Positions 1 through 7,472 of a stretch of DNA of 54,070 bases are shown in pieces; positions within the stretch are counted from its first letter, which is position 1, and every line of letters begins with the position of its first letter. Origin of the DNA: Mycobacterium sp. MFM001 (GTDB lineage Bacteria > Actinomycetota > Actinomycetes > Mycobacteriales > Mycobacteriaceae); NCBI RefSeq assembly GCF_003402475.1, contig NZ_BFAB01000021.1, positions 1 to 54,070 of the forward strand, in the 5' to 3' direction. Under the pieces are notes generated by a model. It had not been told where the DNA came from, searched no databases, and saw nothing but the letters and a program-made list of their open reading frames with translations. The position numbers were made by a program, and so were the translations under genes.

Positions 1-236
1 GGGCCGCCGCCACCGGTCGGACCACCAGGGACGCCTCCGCCGCCACCCGGGCCGCCCGGTGCAGGCGCCGGCGCCGAAGACGGCGGGATCAGGCTCACGC
101 TCGTCGTGGTCGTCGGTGTGGTCGTGGTCGTGGTGGTTGTCGGGCCACCCTTTTCGCCGTGGCCACAGCCCACTGCCAGCGAAAGCGCGGCGGCACCGCC
201 GAACAGCGCGAATGCGATTCTCGGTTGGGATTTCAT
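1..236 (-). CDS. putative secreted lipoprotein, N-terminal part
   Basis: The 78 visible codons start at the ATG on 236-234 and run off the left edge, so the C-terminus is missing. The protein begins with a short basic segment (MKSQPR), a hydrophobic stretch and a lipobox-like AVGC, so it is probably exported, lipidated on the Cys near residue 24 and anchored outside the membrane. A Thr-rich run (eight Thr, Pro, four Thr) and a Pro/Gly-rich segment follow, which look like a flexible wall-spanning linker. No enzymatic domain is visible in this part, and I do not recognise the family. Confidence 0.6.
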   Translation of the reverse strand, partial: MKSQPRIAFALFGGAAALSLAVGCGHGEKGGPTTTTTTTTPTTTTSVSLIPPSSAPAPAPGGPGGGGGVPGGPTGGGG

Positions 237-421
237 CAGGCCCTCACTCTCGTCTCTAGCTCGCACTGTCAATTCAAGCCGGGCTGTCTGTACCCGCGAT
301 GTGCAAGGACAAAACGTGTAACCGGCCATCCGTTTCTATCGCACTTTTGGTTGCGCTGCTTGCCGATCAGCCACGTTTGATCACGTGGCTTGTGTCGCAA
401 GCAAATTCGCGAAGTGTGGTG
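237..421. other. intergenic spacer, no gene seen
   Basis: This 185-bp spacer lies between the lipoprotein start and the methyltransferase stop. Both flanking genes are on the minus strand, so the lipoprotein promoter should lie here. It contains GATCA...TGATC-like AT-richer stretches near 366-382 but no motif I can assign with confidence. Confidence 0.4.
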
Positions 422-1309
422 TCAGATTCGCTGGGCGGTGGCGATTCCGAGCCAATCGTCGTCCGAGAGACCGCGCGTGCCCGCTGGATCGTAACGCCGC
501 AAAAGCGCGGACACTGTCGCGTGATCGGCGCCTTTGAAGCCATGCGTGGCAAACAGTTCATCCAGCTCGATCGCGGTGAAGCCACTGCGGTACGGTTCGC
601 CGCGCCGCGCCACCATGCGGGCCACTCGGCGGGCGCTTTTCCAAACAGGACGTGCGGTCATGACCCCGGCGTCGATGTAGTCGACCACGAGGCGGCTGGC
701 CGGAGCGCACAACTCTGCCAGGTCGGCGAGCGTCGCGTCGATCGCATGGCCGGTCAGATACATGCTGACGCCAAGCCAGACGACGACACTGGGTCGCGCG
801 GGATCGAATCCGCTCTCGATCAGCCGCTTCTTCAGCACGTTTTCTTCGAAATCGCATGGCACCCAGACTGTTTCAGCAACAGCTGGCACCGGAAGCAGCC
901 GCTCGGTCACCGGGCGCTTGTCCTTTTGGGTTGCCGGCGCGTCGACTTCGAAGATCGTCACCGGCTTCTCGGCCATCCGCAGGCTGGTGGTGTCGAATCC
1001 GGCGCCGAGTAGCACGATCTGACCGATGCCGTCGCGGATGGCCGCCTCGCATGCCTCGTCGGCATAGCGCACCCGCAACACGATGTGCGCATGCAACCCG
1101 CCCCACCGCCGATCGAACATCCGCAGGGCCGCGCCGGCGACTATCCGGTGCACCAACATCGCCCGCAATACCGGGTAGCGGACAAAATGACGCGAGTACG
1201 GGTCGTCGAGCAGCCGCCGCCCGGACTGCTGCAGCGTCTCCGCCGCCCGTTGCGCAGCGTTGATCTGTGCGGTCAAACTCGCCTTACGGTCCAGACGACG
1301 GCCGGCCAT
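422..1309 (-). CDS. class I SAM-dependent methyltransferase, TIGR00027/UPF0677 family
   Basis: This 295-residue protein matches the large mycobacterial family of putative S-adenosylmethionine-dependent methyltransferases related to leucine carboxyl methyltransferase. The family signature is visible: an N-terminal DPYSRHFVR segment around residue 35, the SAM-binding LLGAGFDTTSLR near residue 100, and FEVDAP near residue 120. A further conserved stretch, VVVWLGVSMYLT, is near residue 175. Length is normal for the family. The substrate is unknown; most family members are uncharacterised. It is transcribed divergently from the MocR regulator, with only 47 bp between the two starts, so one operator could control both genes. 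Confidence 0.85.
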   Translation of the reverse strand: MAGRRLDRKASLTAQINAAQRAAETLQQSGRRLLDDPYSRHFVRYPVLRAMLVHRIVAGAALRMFDRRWGGLHAHIVLRVRYADEACEAAIRDGIGQIVLLGAGFDTTSLRMAEKPVTIFEVDAPATQKDKRPVTERLLPVPAVAETVWVPCDFEENVLKKRLIESGFDPARPSVVVWLGVSMYLTGHAIDATLADLAELCAPASRLVVDYIDAGVMTARPVWKSARRVARMVARRGEPYRSGFTAIELDELFATHGFKGADHATVSALLRRYDPAGTRGLSDDDWLGIATAQRI

Positions 1310-1344
1310 GCGCTTGAGGCTACGACATCACCGGTTCGGATGTA

Positions 1345-1375
1345 TGGTCCAATTCAATGCCAGATTTATGGACCA
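1345..1375. promoter_or_regulatory. candidate MocR operator: TGGTCCA ... TGGACCA
   Basis: TGGTCCA at 1345-1351 and TGGACCA at 1369-1375 are exact reverse complements, 24 bp centre to centre. Each arm is itself nearly palindromic, so the pair also reads as a direct repeat. The right arm overlaps codons 5-7 of the MocR gene, and the left arm lies in the 47-bp divergent spacer. MocR/PdxR/GabR regulators are known to bind paired repeats of this general kind next to their own promoters. Autoregulation and control of the divergent methyltransferase are inferences. Confidence 0.45.
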
Positions 1376-2760
1376 GTTGGCACGGCGGCGTCGACTTGCA
1401 TCTCGAGCTGCCGCCCGGCCATGGCCGGCGCGCGGCGCTCGAGGATGCGCTGCGCCAAGCGATTCGGGAGGGCCGATTAACGGCCGGCGAGCGGCTGCCG
1501 TCCTCGCGTGCGCTTGCTGCTCAACTCGGGGTGGCGCGGGGAACGGTCGTCGAGGCCTATGCGCAGCTGACCGCCGAGGGTTATCTGCGCAGCCGGCCCG
1601 GCGCGGTGACGGAGGTTGCTCGCGGACCGGCTCTGACCCCGTCGGGTGCTGCGGAACCGGTTCCTCCGCGCATCGTCGCCGATTTCCGCCTCGGCCGGCC
1701 CGATCTCAGCATGTTTCCGCGCGCGGAGTGGCTGCGCGCGCTGCGACGAGCTTTTGCGGTCACGCCGCATTCGGACCTCGGGCCGCTGGATCCGCGGGGA
1801 TCGTTGCGGTTGCGCACCGTGCTGGCCCGCTACCTGGGCCGAGCGCGCGGTGTGCTCACCACGCCCGAGCGTTTGGTGATCTGCAGTGGGTTCACGCAGG
1901 GGCTGCGGCTGGTCTGTGATGCGCTGGCTGCCGCCGGCGCCCGTTCGATCGCCCTGGAGAACCCGTGCCTACCGGACCACCGCGCGACGGTGATGGCTAC
2001 CGGCCTCGATGTCGTCCCGCTCGACGTCGACGGCAGCGGCGCCCAGCCGGACGGCTTCACCGCCAAATCTGTTGCGGCGGCGCTGCTTACGCCGGCGCAC
2101 CAGGCGCCGCTCGGCGTGACGCTCGCGGCCCACAGACGCGTCGAGTTCTTACGGATCGCTGCACAACGGGGCGCCTATCTAATCGAAGACGACTACGACG
2201 GGGAGTTCCGCTACGACCGCCATCCCGTCGGGGCGCTGCAGGGGCTCTCCCCCGAACAGGTCATCTACGCGGGCAGTGCCAGCAAGAGCCTGGCTCCGGG
2301 AGTCCGGCTGGGCTGGCTCGCCGTGCCGGCCGACCTGCTGGACGCCGTGGTCGAGGCCAAGCGACGAGCCGATCGCGGCACCGACGTCCTCGCCCAGTTG
2401 GCCTTCGCCGAATTGATCGACTCGGGCGCTCTCGATCGCCATGTCCGGCGGATGCGCCGCCACTACCGCCAACGACGGGATGCGCTGCTGGCAACCCTTT
2501 CTCGTCATGCACCCGCGCTGCCGGTTCATGGGGTCGCCGCGGGTCTGCATGCCGTCGTGTCACTCCCCGAAGCCATCGCGGAGGCCGACGTCTTGGCGGC
2601 CGCCAATAAACGACACATCGCGCTCAGCGGCCTGGCGCCGTTCTGGCATTCCGAAAGCCAAGGCGCACAAGGCCTTGTGCTCGGCTACGGCACGCCGCTG
2701 GAAACGGAATACCCGGTTGCGCTGGACCATCTCGGACAGTTGTTGCGGGTCTTCTGGTAA
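1357..2760 (+). CDS. MocR-family transcriptional regulator (GntR wHTH + aminotransferase-like domain)
   Basis: The 467-residue protein has an N-terminal GntR winged helix (about residues 20-90, including RLPSSRALAAQLGVARGTV). It is followed by a fold-type I aminotransferase-like domain with the PLP lysine in SASKSL (K310). A DDYDGEFRYD segment near residue 275 is typical of the family. Such proteins bind PLP and usually sense PLP or an amine-PLP adduct rather than act as free transaminases. No pdxST or gab genes are adjacent, so the target pathway cannot be named; the divergent methyltransferase is the nearest candidate. Its 3' end is 4 bp from the convergent cupin gene. Confidence 0.88.
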   Translation: MPDLWTSWHGGVDLHLELPPGHGRRAALEDALRQAIREGRLTAGERLPSSRALAAQLGVARGTVVEAYAQLTAEGYLRSRPGAVTEVARGPALTPSGAAEPVPPRIVADFRLGRPDLSMFPRAEWLRALRRAFAVTPHSDLGPLDPRGSLRLRTVLARYLGRARGVLTTPERLVICSGFTQGLRLVCDALAAAGARSIALENPCLPDHRATVMATGLDVVPLDVDGSGAQPDGFTAKSVAAALLTPAHQAPLGVTLAAHRRVEFLRIAAQRGAYLIEDDYDGEFRYDRHPVGALQGLSPEQVIYAGSASKSLAPGVRLGWLAVPADLLDAVVEAKRRADRGTDVLAQLAFAELIDSGALDRHVRRMRRHYRQRRDALLATLSRHAPALPVHGVAAGLHAVVSLPEAIAEADVLAAANKRHIALSGLAPFWHSESQGAQGLVLGYGTPLETEYPVALDHLGQLLRVFW

Positions 2761-2764
2761 CGAG

Positions 2765-3292
2765 TCAGTGGGTGGGCTGCTTGAGTCCATATCTGTCTAT
2801 GACGTCGTCCAGCCAGTCCGGTGTCCCGTAAGTGATTCCGTATCTCTCTGCCAGGCTGAGGAACTCGGGCAACTCGTGCAGCTTGCTGCCGGCTGGATGT
2901 GAGGCCATCAGTTCACTCAGCTCCCGAAAGTAGTTCTCGAAACCGCCCGGAGTGATGACCTCGATGATGCGACCAGGCTCGTTGCCCGCGTTCCACATCG
3001 CATGCATTTCTCCTCGCGGCTTGGTGATGTAACCACCTGGCTCGAGGACCACCTCGGTGTCGTCGGAGCGAAAGCCGATCTTGCCCGCGATGACAATCGA
3101 GTGCTCGTCCTCGCGAGAGTGCCGGTGCGGTGCGGTAATCGCCCCCACCTCGAATGGATGCTCGACGATCGCCACCTCGCCGCCGTTGTCGAAGCTCGAC
3201 AGCTTGAACACCGCGCCAAAACCGGGCAACGCCACCGTTTCTCCCTGCCCCGGCTGCACCACGGTGACTTGGGTACGGAACACATCAGTCAT
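2765..3292 (-). CDS. cupin-domain protein
   Basis: This 175-residue single-domain cupin has motif 1 (HRHSREDEHSIVIAGKIGF, about residues 57-75), with the two His and one Glu expected to bind metal, and motif 2 (PRGEMHAMWNAG, near residue 92) with the third His. A helical tail of about 50 residues follows. It is the last gene of a five-gene minus-strand operon and begins 20 bp after the dps stop. Cupins of this type include small dioxygenases and sugar- or quinone-binding proteins. The substrate cannot be told, but the redox and stress genes beside it favour an oxidative-stress or detoxification role. Confidence 0.8.
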   Translation of the reverse strand: MTDVFRTQVTVVQPGQGETVALPGFGAVFKLSSFDNGGEVAIVEHPFEVGAITAPHRHSREDEHSIVIAGKIGFRSDDTEVVLEPGGYITKPRGEMHAMWNAGNEPGRIIEVITPGGFENYFRELSELMASHPAGSKLHELPEFLSLAERYGITYGTPDWLDDVIDRYGLKQPTH

Positions 3293-3312
3293 CTCGCATG
3301 CCTCCTGTTGGC

Positions 3313-3813
3313 TTACGCCGTGCCGTTTTCCGAATTGAGCAGCCAGGCCTCTTTTTCGAGGTCGTCAATGATGGCGTGCAGCAAGTCGGCGGTCGAAGGA
3401 TCGGCGGCATCGACATCGTCGTGCACGGTGCGCAGGGTGCCCACGACGGCGTAGATCCGGTTGGTGATCATGTCGACGGCTTCGGCGGCGTTGAGTAAAC
3501 CGGGCGGTACGGAGGGAACCGTTGTGGTGGCAACGACTGTGTCGGAGCGCCCATCTGGAACCCCGTCCAGCGCCCGCATCCGTTCTGCGATCGTGTCGCT
3601 GGCTTGGCGCGCGGTATCAACGATGCTGTCAAGCTGCAAATGCAGGTCGCGGAAGTTCGTGCCGACCAGATTCCAGTGCGCTTGCTTGCCCTGCAGGTGT
3701 AATTCGATCAAGTCGACGAGCACCGCTTGCAGGTCCGTGAACAAGCTGGCCGGGGCGCGAAACGGCTGGACCGTGTCGGCCGCACGGCGATTGGTGGACA
3801 GTGAAGTTGTCAT
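3313..3813 (-). CDS. dps: Dps-family ferritin-like DNA-protection protein
   Basis: The 166-residue protein is a Dps mini-ferritin. The inter-subunit ferroxidase ligands are complete: H46, H58, D62, D73 and E77, with the 12-4-11-4 spacing typical of the family, embedded in KQAHWNLVG and FRDLHLQLD. Dps dodecamers oxidise Fe(II) with hydrogen peroxide and store the iron, protecting DNA from Fenton chemistry in the cytoplasm. AAGGAG lies just upstream of the ATG. It is the fourth gene of the operon, 28 bp after the FMN reductase. The N-terminal tail is short and only mildly basic, so direct DNA binding is uncertain. Confidence 0.9.
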   Translation of the reverse strand: MTTSLSTNRRAADTVQPFRAPASLFTDLQAVLVDLIELHLQGKQAHWNLVGTNFRDLHLQLDSIVDTARQASDTIAERMRALDGVPDGRSDTVVATTTVPSVPPGLLNAAEAVDMITNRIYAVVGTLRTVHDDVDAADPSTADLLHAIIDDLEKEAWLLNSENGTA

Positions 3814-3841
3814 AGCGGACTCCTTAACGAGTGGATTGGGT

Positions 3842-4387
3842 CTAGGTTGCGGCGGCCAGCGTGGTCAGGATGGCGGGCAGCTTGGCGATGATTTCCTCGT
3901 CGCACACGGGAGGCGTATCGGCAAATCGCGTCGCCGCGCGCGGCACTGAGAGAGTGGCCTCCTCTAGCACGGTCGCTCCCGCGACGCGGGCTGTCTTCCG
4001 GGCATCATCATGTGCCCATGCCCCGCCGTAGCGTCCGCCGGATGTGCCGATGACGACGACGGGCTTTTGGAAGATCGCTCCCCGAGGCTGGGGGCGTGAG
4101 GCCCAGTCGATCGCATTTTTGAGCGCAGGCGGGACGGTTCCGTTGTATTCCGGAGTGACCAGTAGCAGCGCGTCGGCGGAGCGCACCGCGGCACGCAGCG
4201 CGTCGGCCGACGACGGAATGGTGGCCGGCTCATCGATGTCTTCGTTGTAGAACGGCACATCGCCCAGGCCCTCGTAGATTTCGACCTCAATGCCATCCGG
4301 TGCGAGCTTGACGGCTGCCTCGGCGAGCTGGCGGTTGTAGGAACCGGCGCGCAAGCTGCCTATCAAGGCCAGAATTCGGGTGGTCAT
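3842..4387 (-). CDS. NADPH-dependent FMN reductase family protein
   Basis: This flavodoxin-fold oxidoreductase of about 181 residues has the phosphate-binding loop GSLRAGSYNRQLA near the N-terminus, PEYNGTVPPALKNAIDW near residue 90 and GTSGGRYGG near residue 120. All are typical of the chromate/azo/quinone reductase group that uses FMN and NAD(P)H. An upstream in-frame Met exists at 4408, but I chose 4387 because GGAAGGA lies six bases upstream of it. It is the third gene of the operon. A likely role is two-electron reduction of quinones or other electrophiles; the true substrate is unknown. Confidence 0.85.
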   Translation of the reverse strand: MTTRILALIGSLRAGSYNRQLAEAAVKLAPDGIEVEIYEGLGDVPFYNEDIDEPATIPSSADALRAAVRSADALLLVTPEYNGTVPPALKNAIDWASRPQPRGAIFQKPVVVIGTSGGRYGGAWAHDDARKTARVAGATVLEEATLSVPRAATRFADTPPVCDEEIIAKLPAILTTLAAAT

Positions 4388-4451
4388 CGCAAGTCCTTCC
4401 GTTGTCAATCAGCAAAAGCAGCAATCGATCCACGGTTGTGTCGTCGTGCAG

Positions 4452-4898
4452 TCACAGCTTCAGTGTTGCCAGTCGGTATCCGTAACGCCCCGCAATCTCG
4501 GCCAAGCGGGCCGCATCTTGGGCAGTAGGTGGCGGGGAACCGACAGGTCGGCCAACTTCACGAAAGAAGTTGCCCATGTGTGCCGTTGTGATGACCAGGT
4601 CGACGGCGGGTTCGTCGGACACGTTGCGAAGTGCGTGTGGAACATCGCCGGGCACCCGGATGTAATCGCCGGCGTGGGCATCGCGCCATTTCATGCCGCC
4701 GTCGTTCTCGATGAGTACTTGGAAACTGCCGGCGAGGATGTAAAAATCCCCGAAATCCTTGTGACTGTGCAGCGGCACGGTGACGCCGGGCGGCATGACC
4801 ACCCGCATGACACAGAACTCTCCGTTGTCCTCCGGCGTCATGAACTCAACGATGGCTCCGAAAACATCCAACGTTTCTCTGCCCTTGGCTGGTGTCAT
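4452..4898 (-). CDS. cupin-domain protein
   Basis: This 148-residue cupin has a clear motif 1 (PLHSHKDFGDFYILAGSFQV, about residues 39-58) and motif 2 (VPGDVPHALRNVS, near residue 83). AAGGAAGG precedes the ATG. It is the second gene of the operon, between the HD-domain protein (36 bp upstream) and the FMN reductase. It resembles small quercetinase- or oxalate-type cupins and is a different subfamily from the cupin at 2765-3292. Substrate and metal are not predictable from sequence alone. Confidence 0.8.
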   Translation of the reverse strand: MTPAKGRETLDVFGAIVEFMTPEDNGEFCVMRVVMPPGVTVPLHSHKDFGDFYILAGSFQVLIENDGGMKWRDAHAGDYIRVPGDVPHALRNVSDEPAVDLVITTAHMGNFFREVGRPVGSPPPTAQDAARLAEIAGRYGYRLATLKL

Positions 4899-4934
4899 GG
4901 TTGTTCTTGCCTTCCTTGGGTGTTCGGATGTGGA

Positions 4935-5585
4935 CTATTCGGGCCAGCCGCTGTTGAGGATCGCGGTGACCATGTTGTCGCGGACGAATGCGGGATCGAA
5001 GTGCGCGAGCACGTCGGCGTTCATGGTCCCGTAGGTCGTTTGCGGACGGTGCCGCATGCCGTCGTTGAATGCCTGCAGGATACGGTTTTTGAAATTCGGA
5101 CGCGGATGGGCAGAGGTGACCGTCGCGAGAGCCTCGGGCGAAAGGTCATCGCGCCCGATGCCCAGCACATCGGTTTCGACACCGACTGTGACCAAGGCGA
5201 TTTCGGGATCGAGAAACTCGGGTATTCCCGGGGTGGTGTGTAGGGCGATGCCCAGCCACACCTTGTCGGCCTCGGCCTTATCGACACCACGCTGCAGCAG
5301 GAACTCTCGCGCCGCATTGGCGCCGTCGATTTCGAACCTCAGCGTGGAGGCGCGGTAGCGCTCGGTCAGGCCCAGGTCATGAAACATCGCCCCGACGTAG
5401 AGCAACTCCAGGTCTGGCTGCAGACCTCGGCGGCGGCCGTGAAGCGCCCCGAAGAGAAAGACCCGCCGGGAATGGTTGAAAAGCAGATCGTCTTCGGCAT
5501 CACGAATGAAGTCGGTGGCGTCGCGTACCAGCGCGGTGTCAGGTATCGCGATACCGGCAACGGTATCAATCGATTGCGCAGCCAT
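4935..5585 (-). CDS. HD-domain phosphohydrolase-like protein, cyanamide hydratase-like
   Basis: The 216-residue protein carries an HD metal-binding core: H38, then H69-D70 in GAMFHDLGL, with a further conserved His in IALHTTPG about residue 126. The arrangement recalls the cyanamide hydratase/HD-hydrolase group rather than (p)ppGpp or cyclic-dinucleotide enzymes. I chose the ATG at 5585 because GAGGAGC lies just upstream; an earlier start at 5633 would add 16 residues that look non-native. It is the first gene of the five-gene operon and is divergent from the GlxA-type regulator. Hydration of a nitrile- or cyanamide-like compound is only a hypothesis. Confidence 0.75.
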   Translation of the reverse strand: MAAQSIDTVAGIAIPDTALVRDATDFIRDAEDDLLFNHSRRVFLFGALHGRRRGLQPDLELLYVGAMFHDLGLTERYRASTLRFEIDGANAAREFLLQRGVDKAEADKVWLGIALHTTPGIPEFLDPEIALVTVGVETDVLGIGRDDLSPEALATVTSAHPRPNFKNRILQAFNDGMRHRPQTTYGTMNADVLAHFDPAFVRDNMVTAILNSGWPE

Positions 5586-5693
5586 GATCAATGCTCCTCG
5601 GGTGGGTGGCCTGAAGCCAGTCTGCGGGGTCAAAACGCGATCGAGACACGGCTATCGAGCCGCCTTTCCCACAGAAAGCGACACAATGGGTTC
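5586..5693. promoter_or_regulatory. divergent promoter region between HD operon and GlxA regulator
   Basis: This 108-bp spacer must hold the promoters of both the minus-strand HD/cupin/FMN reductase/Dps/cupin operon and the plus-strand GlxA-type regulator. AraC-family regulators commonly control divergently transcribed neighbours, so operator sites are expected here. I could not identify a convincing repeat or -10/-35 pair by eye. Confidence 0.4.
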
Positions 5694-6668
5694 GTGGCAG
5701 ATGTCCGGGCGGATTCGCGGGTCGTAGTGATCGTCGTCTTCGACGAAGTGACGCTGCTGGATGTCGCCGGTGCGGCCGAGGTCTTCGCCGAAGCCAACCG
5801 TTTCGGCGGCGACTACCGCATCAAAGTCGCGTCGCTGGACGGGCGCGACGTGACGACGTCGATCGGGACCCGGTTGGGCGTCACCGACAGCATTGCGTCG
5901 ATCGAATCCGCTGACACCGTAATGGTCGCCGGCAGTGATGATCTGGCCAGGCGGCCGCTCGATCCGGGACTTGTCGAGGCCGTCAGAGCGGTGGCGGACC
6001 GGACCCGGCGGCTGGCGTCCATTTGCACCGGGTCATTCGTCCTCGCGCAGGCCGGCTTGCTCAATGGCAGACGCGCCACCACACATTGGCGCGACGCTCG
6101 GTTACTTGCCCGCGCTTTCCCCGATGTCAGCGTCGAGCCAGACGCGATTTTCGTGCGCGACGGCGATGTCTTCACCTCGGCCGGAATCTCGTCGGGCATC
6201 GACCTTGCACTCGCATTGGTCGAAATGGACTACGGCACAGAGCTGGTCCGCGATGTGGCGCGGTGGTTGGTCGTGTATCTCAAACGCGCGGGCGGGCAAT
6301 CGCAGTTCTCGGCGCTGGTCGAAGCACATCCGCCGGCGCAGTCGCCGCTTCGCGCGGTTACCGACGCGATCGCCGCCGACCCGGCCGCCGACCACGACGT
6401 GAAAACCCTTGCCGCGCGGGCGTCTTTGAGCACGCGGCAGCTGACTCGACTGTTTCAGTCCGAGCTGGGCACCACCCCGGCCCGCCACGTCGAAATGGTC
6501 CGCATTGACGCCGCCCGTGCCGCGCTCGACGCCGGCCGGAGCATCAGCGAAACCGCTCGCATGGCCGGGTTCGGCAGCACCGAGACGCTTCGGCGGGTAT
6601 TTGTCAGCCGTCTCGGCGTGTCACCGAAGGCCTACCGGGACAGGTTCCGCACGACAGCGAGAGAGTGA
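5694..6668 (+). CDS. GlxA/FtrA-type transcriptional regulator (DJ-1/PfpI-like + AraC HTH)
   Basis: The 324-residue protein has an N-terminal DJ-1/PfpI-like domain (about 1-170) with the conserved Cys in SICTGSFVLAQAGLL and the ATTHW that follows it. A C-terminal AraC/XylS double HTH covers about 225-320; the second helix-turn-helix is visible in SISETARMAGFGSTETLRRVF. The frame is open far upstream, but I chose the GTG at 5694 because the protein begins VADVRADSRVVVIVVFDEVTLLDVAG, the normal family N-terminus. The DJ-1 domain usually senses a small molecule. The gene is divergent from the redox/HD operon, which is its most likely target. Confidence 0.85.
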   Translation: MADVRADSRVVVIVVFDEVTLLDVAGAAEVFAEANRFGGDYRIKVASLDGRDVTTSIGTRLGVTDSIASIESADTVMVAGSDDLARRPLDPGLVEAVRAVADRTRRLASICTGSFVLAQAGLLNGRRATTHWRDARLLARAFPDVSVEPDAIFVRDGDVFTSAGISSGIDLALALVEMDYGTELVRDVARWLVVYLKRAGGQSQFSALVEAHPPAQSPLRAVTDAIAADPAADHDVKTLAARASLSTRQLTRLFQSELGTTPARHVEMVRIDAARAALDAGRSISETARMAGFGSTETLRRVFVSRLGVSPKAYRDRFRTTARE

Positions 6669-6685
6669 CGCCGCCGCAGCGTAAT

Positions 6686-7396
6686 TCAGGTCAGCCGGGG
6701 CAACTGCGCACGGATCAGCGGCGCGATCTTGTCGGCCATGTACTCGTGCCCGGCGTCGGTGGGGTGTACGCCGTCGGGGCCGATCAGGTCGGGCTTGCCG
6801 ACGAACCAGTGCTCGGCGATCGGATCGACGAACGTGGCGCCCATGGCCCGGGCCTGATCGCCGATGATGTCGCGAACCTGCAGCACGGCCTCGGGCGGAT
6901 CCGCGGTCGGCCACGGCGGACCGATCACCAGAAGTCTCGCCGCCGGCGCCGTGCGGTGCGCCAGATCCAGTGTGTCGTGGGCCATTTGGCCGAGGAGCTC
7001 GGGTTCGACGCCTTGGTCGTTGCGCGAGCCGAAGAACACCACCAGCGCGTCGTTGGGGCGCACCGCCCTGGCGGTCAGGTCCTCGAAAACGCTGCCGTGG
7101 TCGCCGCGTACCGCGTAGCCGGCTCTGCCTTCGGACGCCACATCGGGTGCAATCTGGACGCCCTGCCGGGAAAGGCTGACCCATGCGCGTGAGGTCCACG
7201 CCTTCGATCCCAGGCCGCCCTCGTCGGTCCCGGTGGTGTACGAGTCCCCGATGACCGCGACGTGGTTGACCGAAGAACCCCGAGTGAGCGTTCGGTAGGG
7301 CGCTGGCGCCCGGTATCCGCTGACCATGCCGATCATGCCGATCGCAAAGGTCAGTGAGACGACCAACGCGGCCAGGCGACCCACCGTTACCTCCAC
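6686..7396 (-). CDS. secreted SGNH/GDSL-like hydrolase
   Basis: This 236-residue protein begins with a hydrophobic signal or anchor segment (about residues 8-27), so it is probably exported or membrane-attached. The SGNH catalytic blocks are present: GDSYT with nucleophile S52, GSRND with the block III Asn, and DGVHPTDAGH near the end with the Asp/His pair. Such enzymes remove acyl or acetyl groups from sugars and lipids. It lies 76 bp downstream of the acyltransferase on the same strand. It resembles the M. tuberculosis Rv0518/Rv0517 pair as I recall it, which suggests a coupled acyl transfer/removal system on a cell-envelope glycan or lipid. Confidence 0.82.
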   Translation of the reverse strand: MEVTVGRLAALVVSLTFAIGMIGMVSGYRAPAPYRTLTRGSSVNHVAVIGDSYTTGTDEGGLGSKAWTSRAWVSLSRQGVQIAPDVASEGRAGYAVRGDHGSVFEDLTARAVRPNDALVVFFGSRNDQGVEPELLGQMAHDTLDLAHRTAPAARLLVIGPPWPTADPPEAVLQVRDIIGDQARAMGATFVDPIAEHWFVGKPDLIGPDGVHPTDAGHEYMADKIAPLIRAQLPRLT

Positions 7397-7472
7397 TGTT
7401 CAAAACGTCGTCGAGCAATGCCCCGTGTTAGCGGCATCGTATGAGGAAAAGTCTGGAATTCGACGCGATCAG

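Noticed and set aside
1357..2760. Naming the MocR regulator PdxR
   Set aside because: No PLP-synthesis genes are adjacent, and family members share the same architecture, so the specific name is not supported.
5379..5693. N-terminal extension of the GlxA-type regulator
   Set aside because: It is antisense to the HD-domain gene, and the family N-terminus begins at the GTG at 5694.
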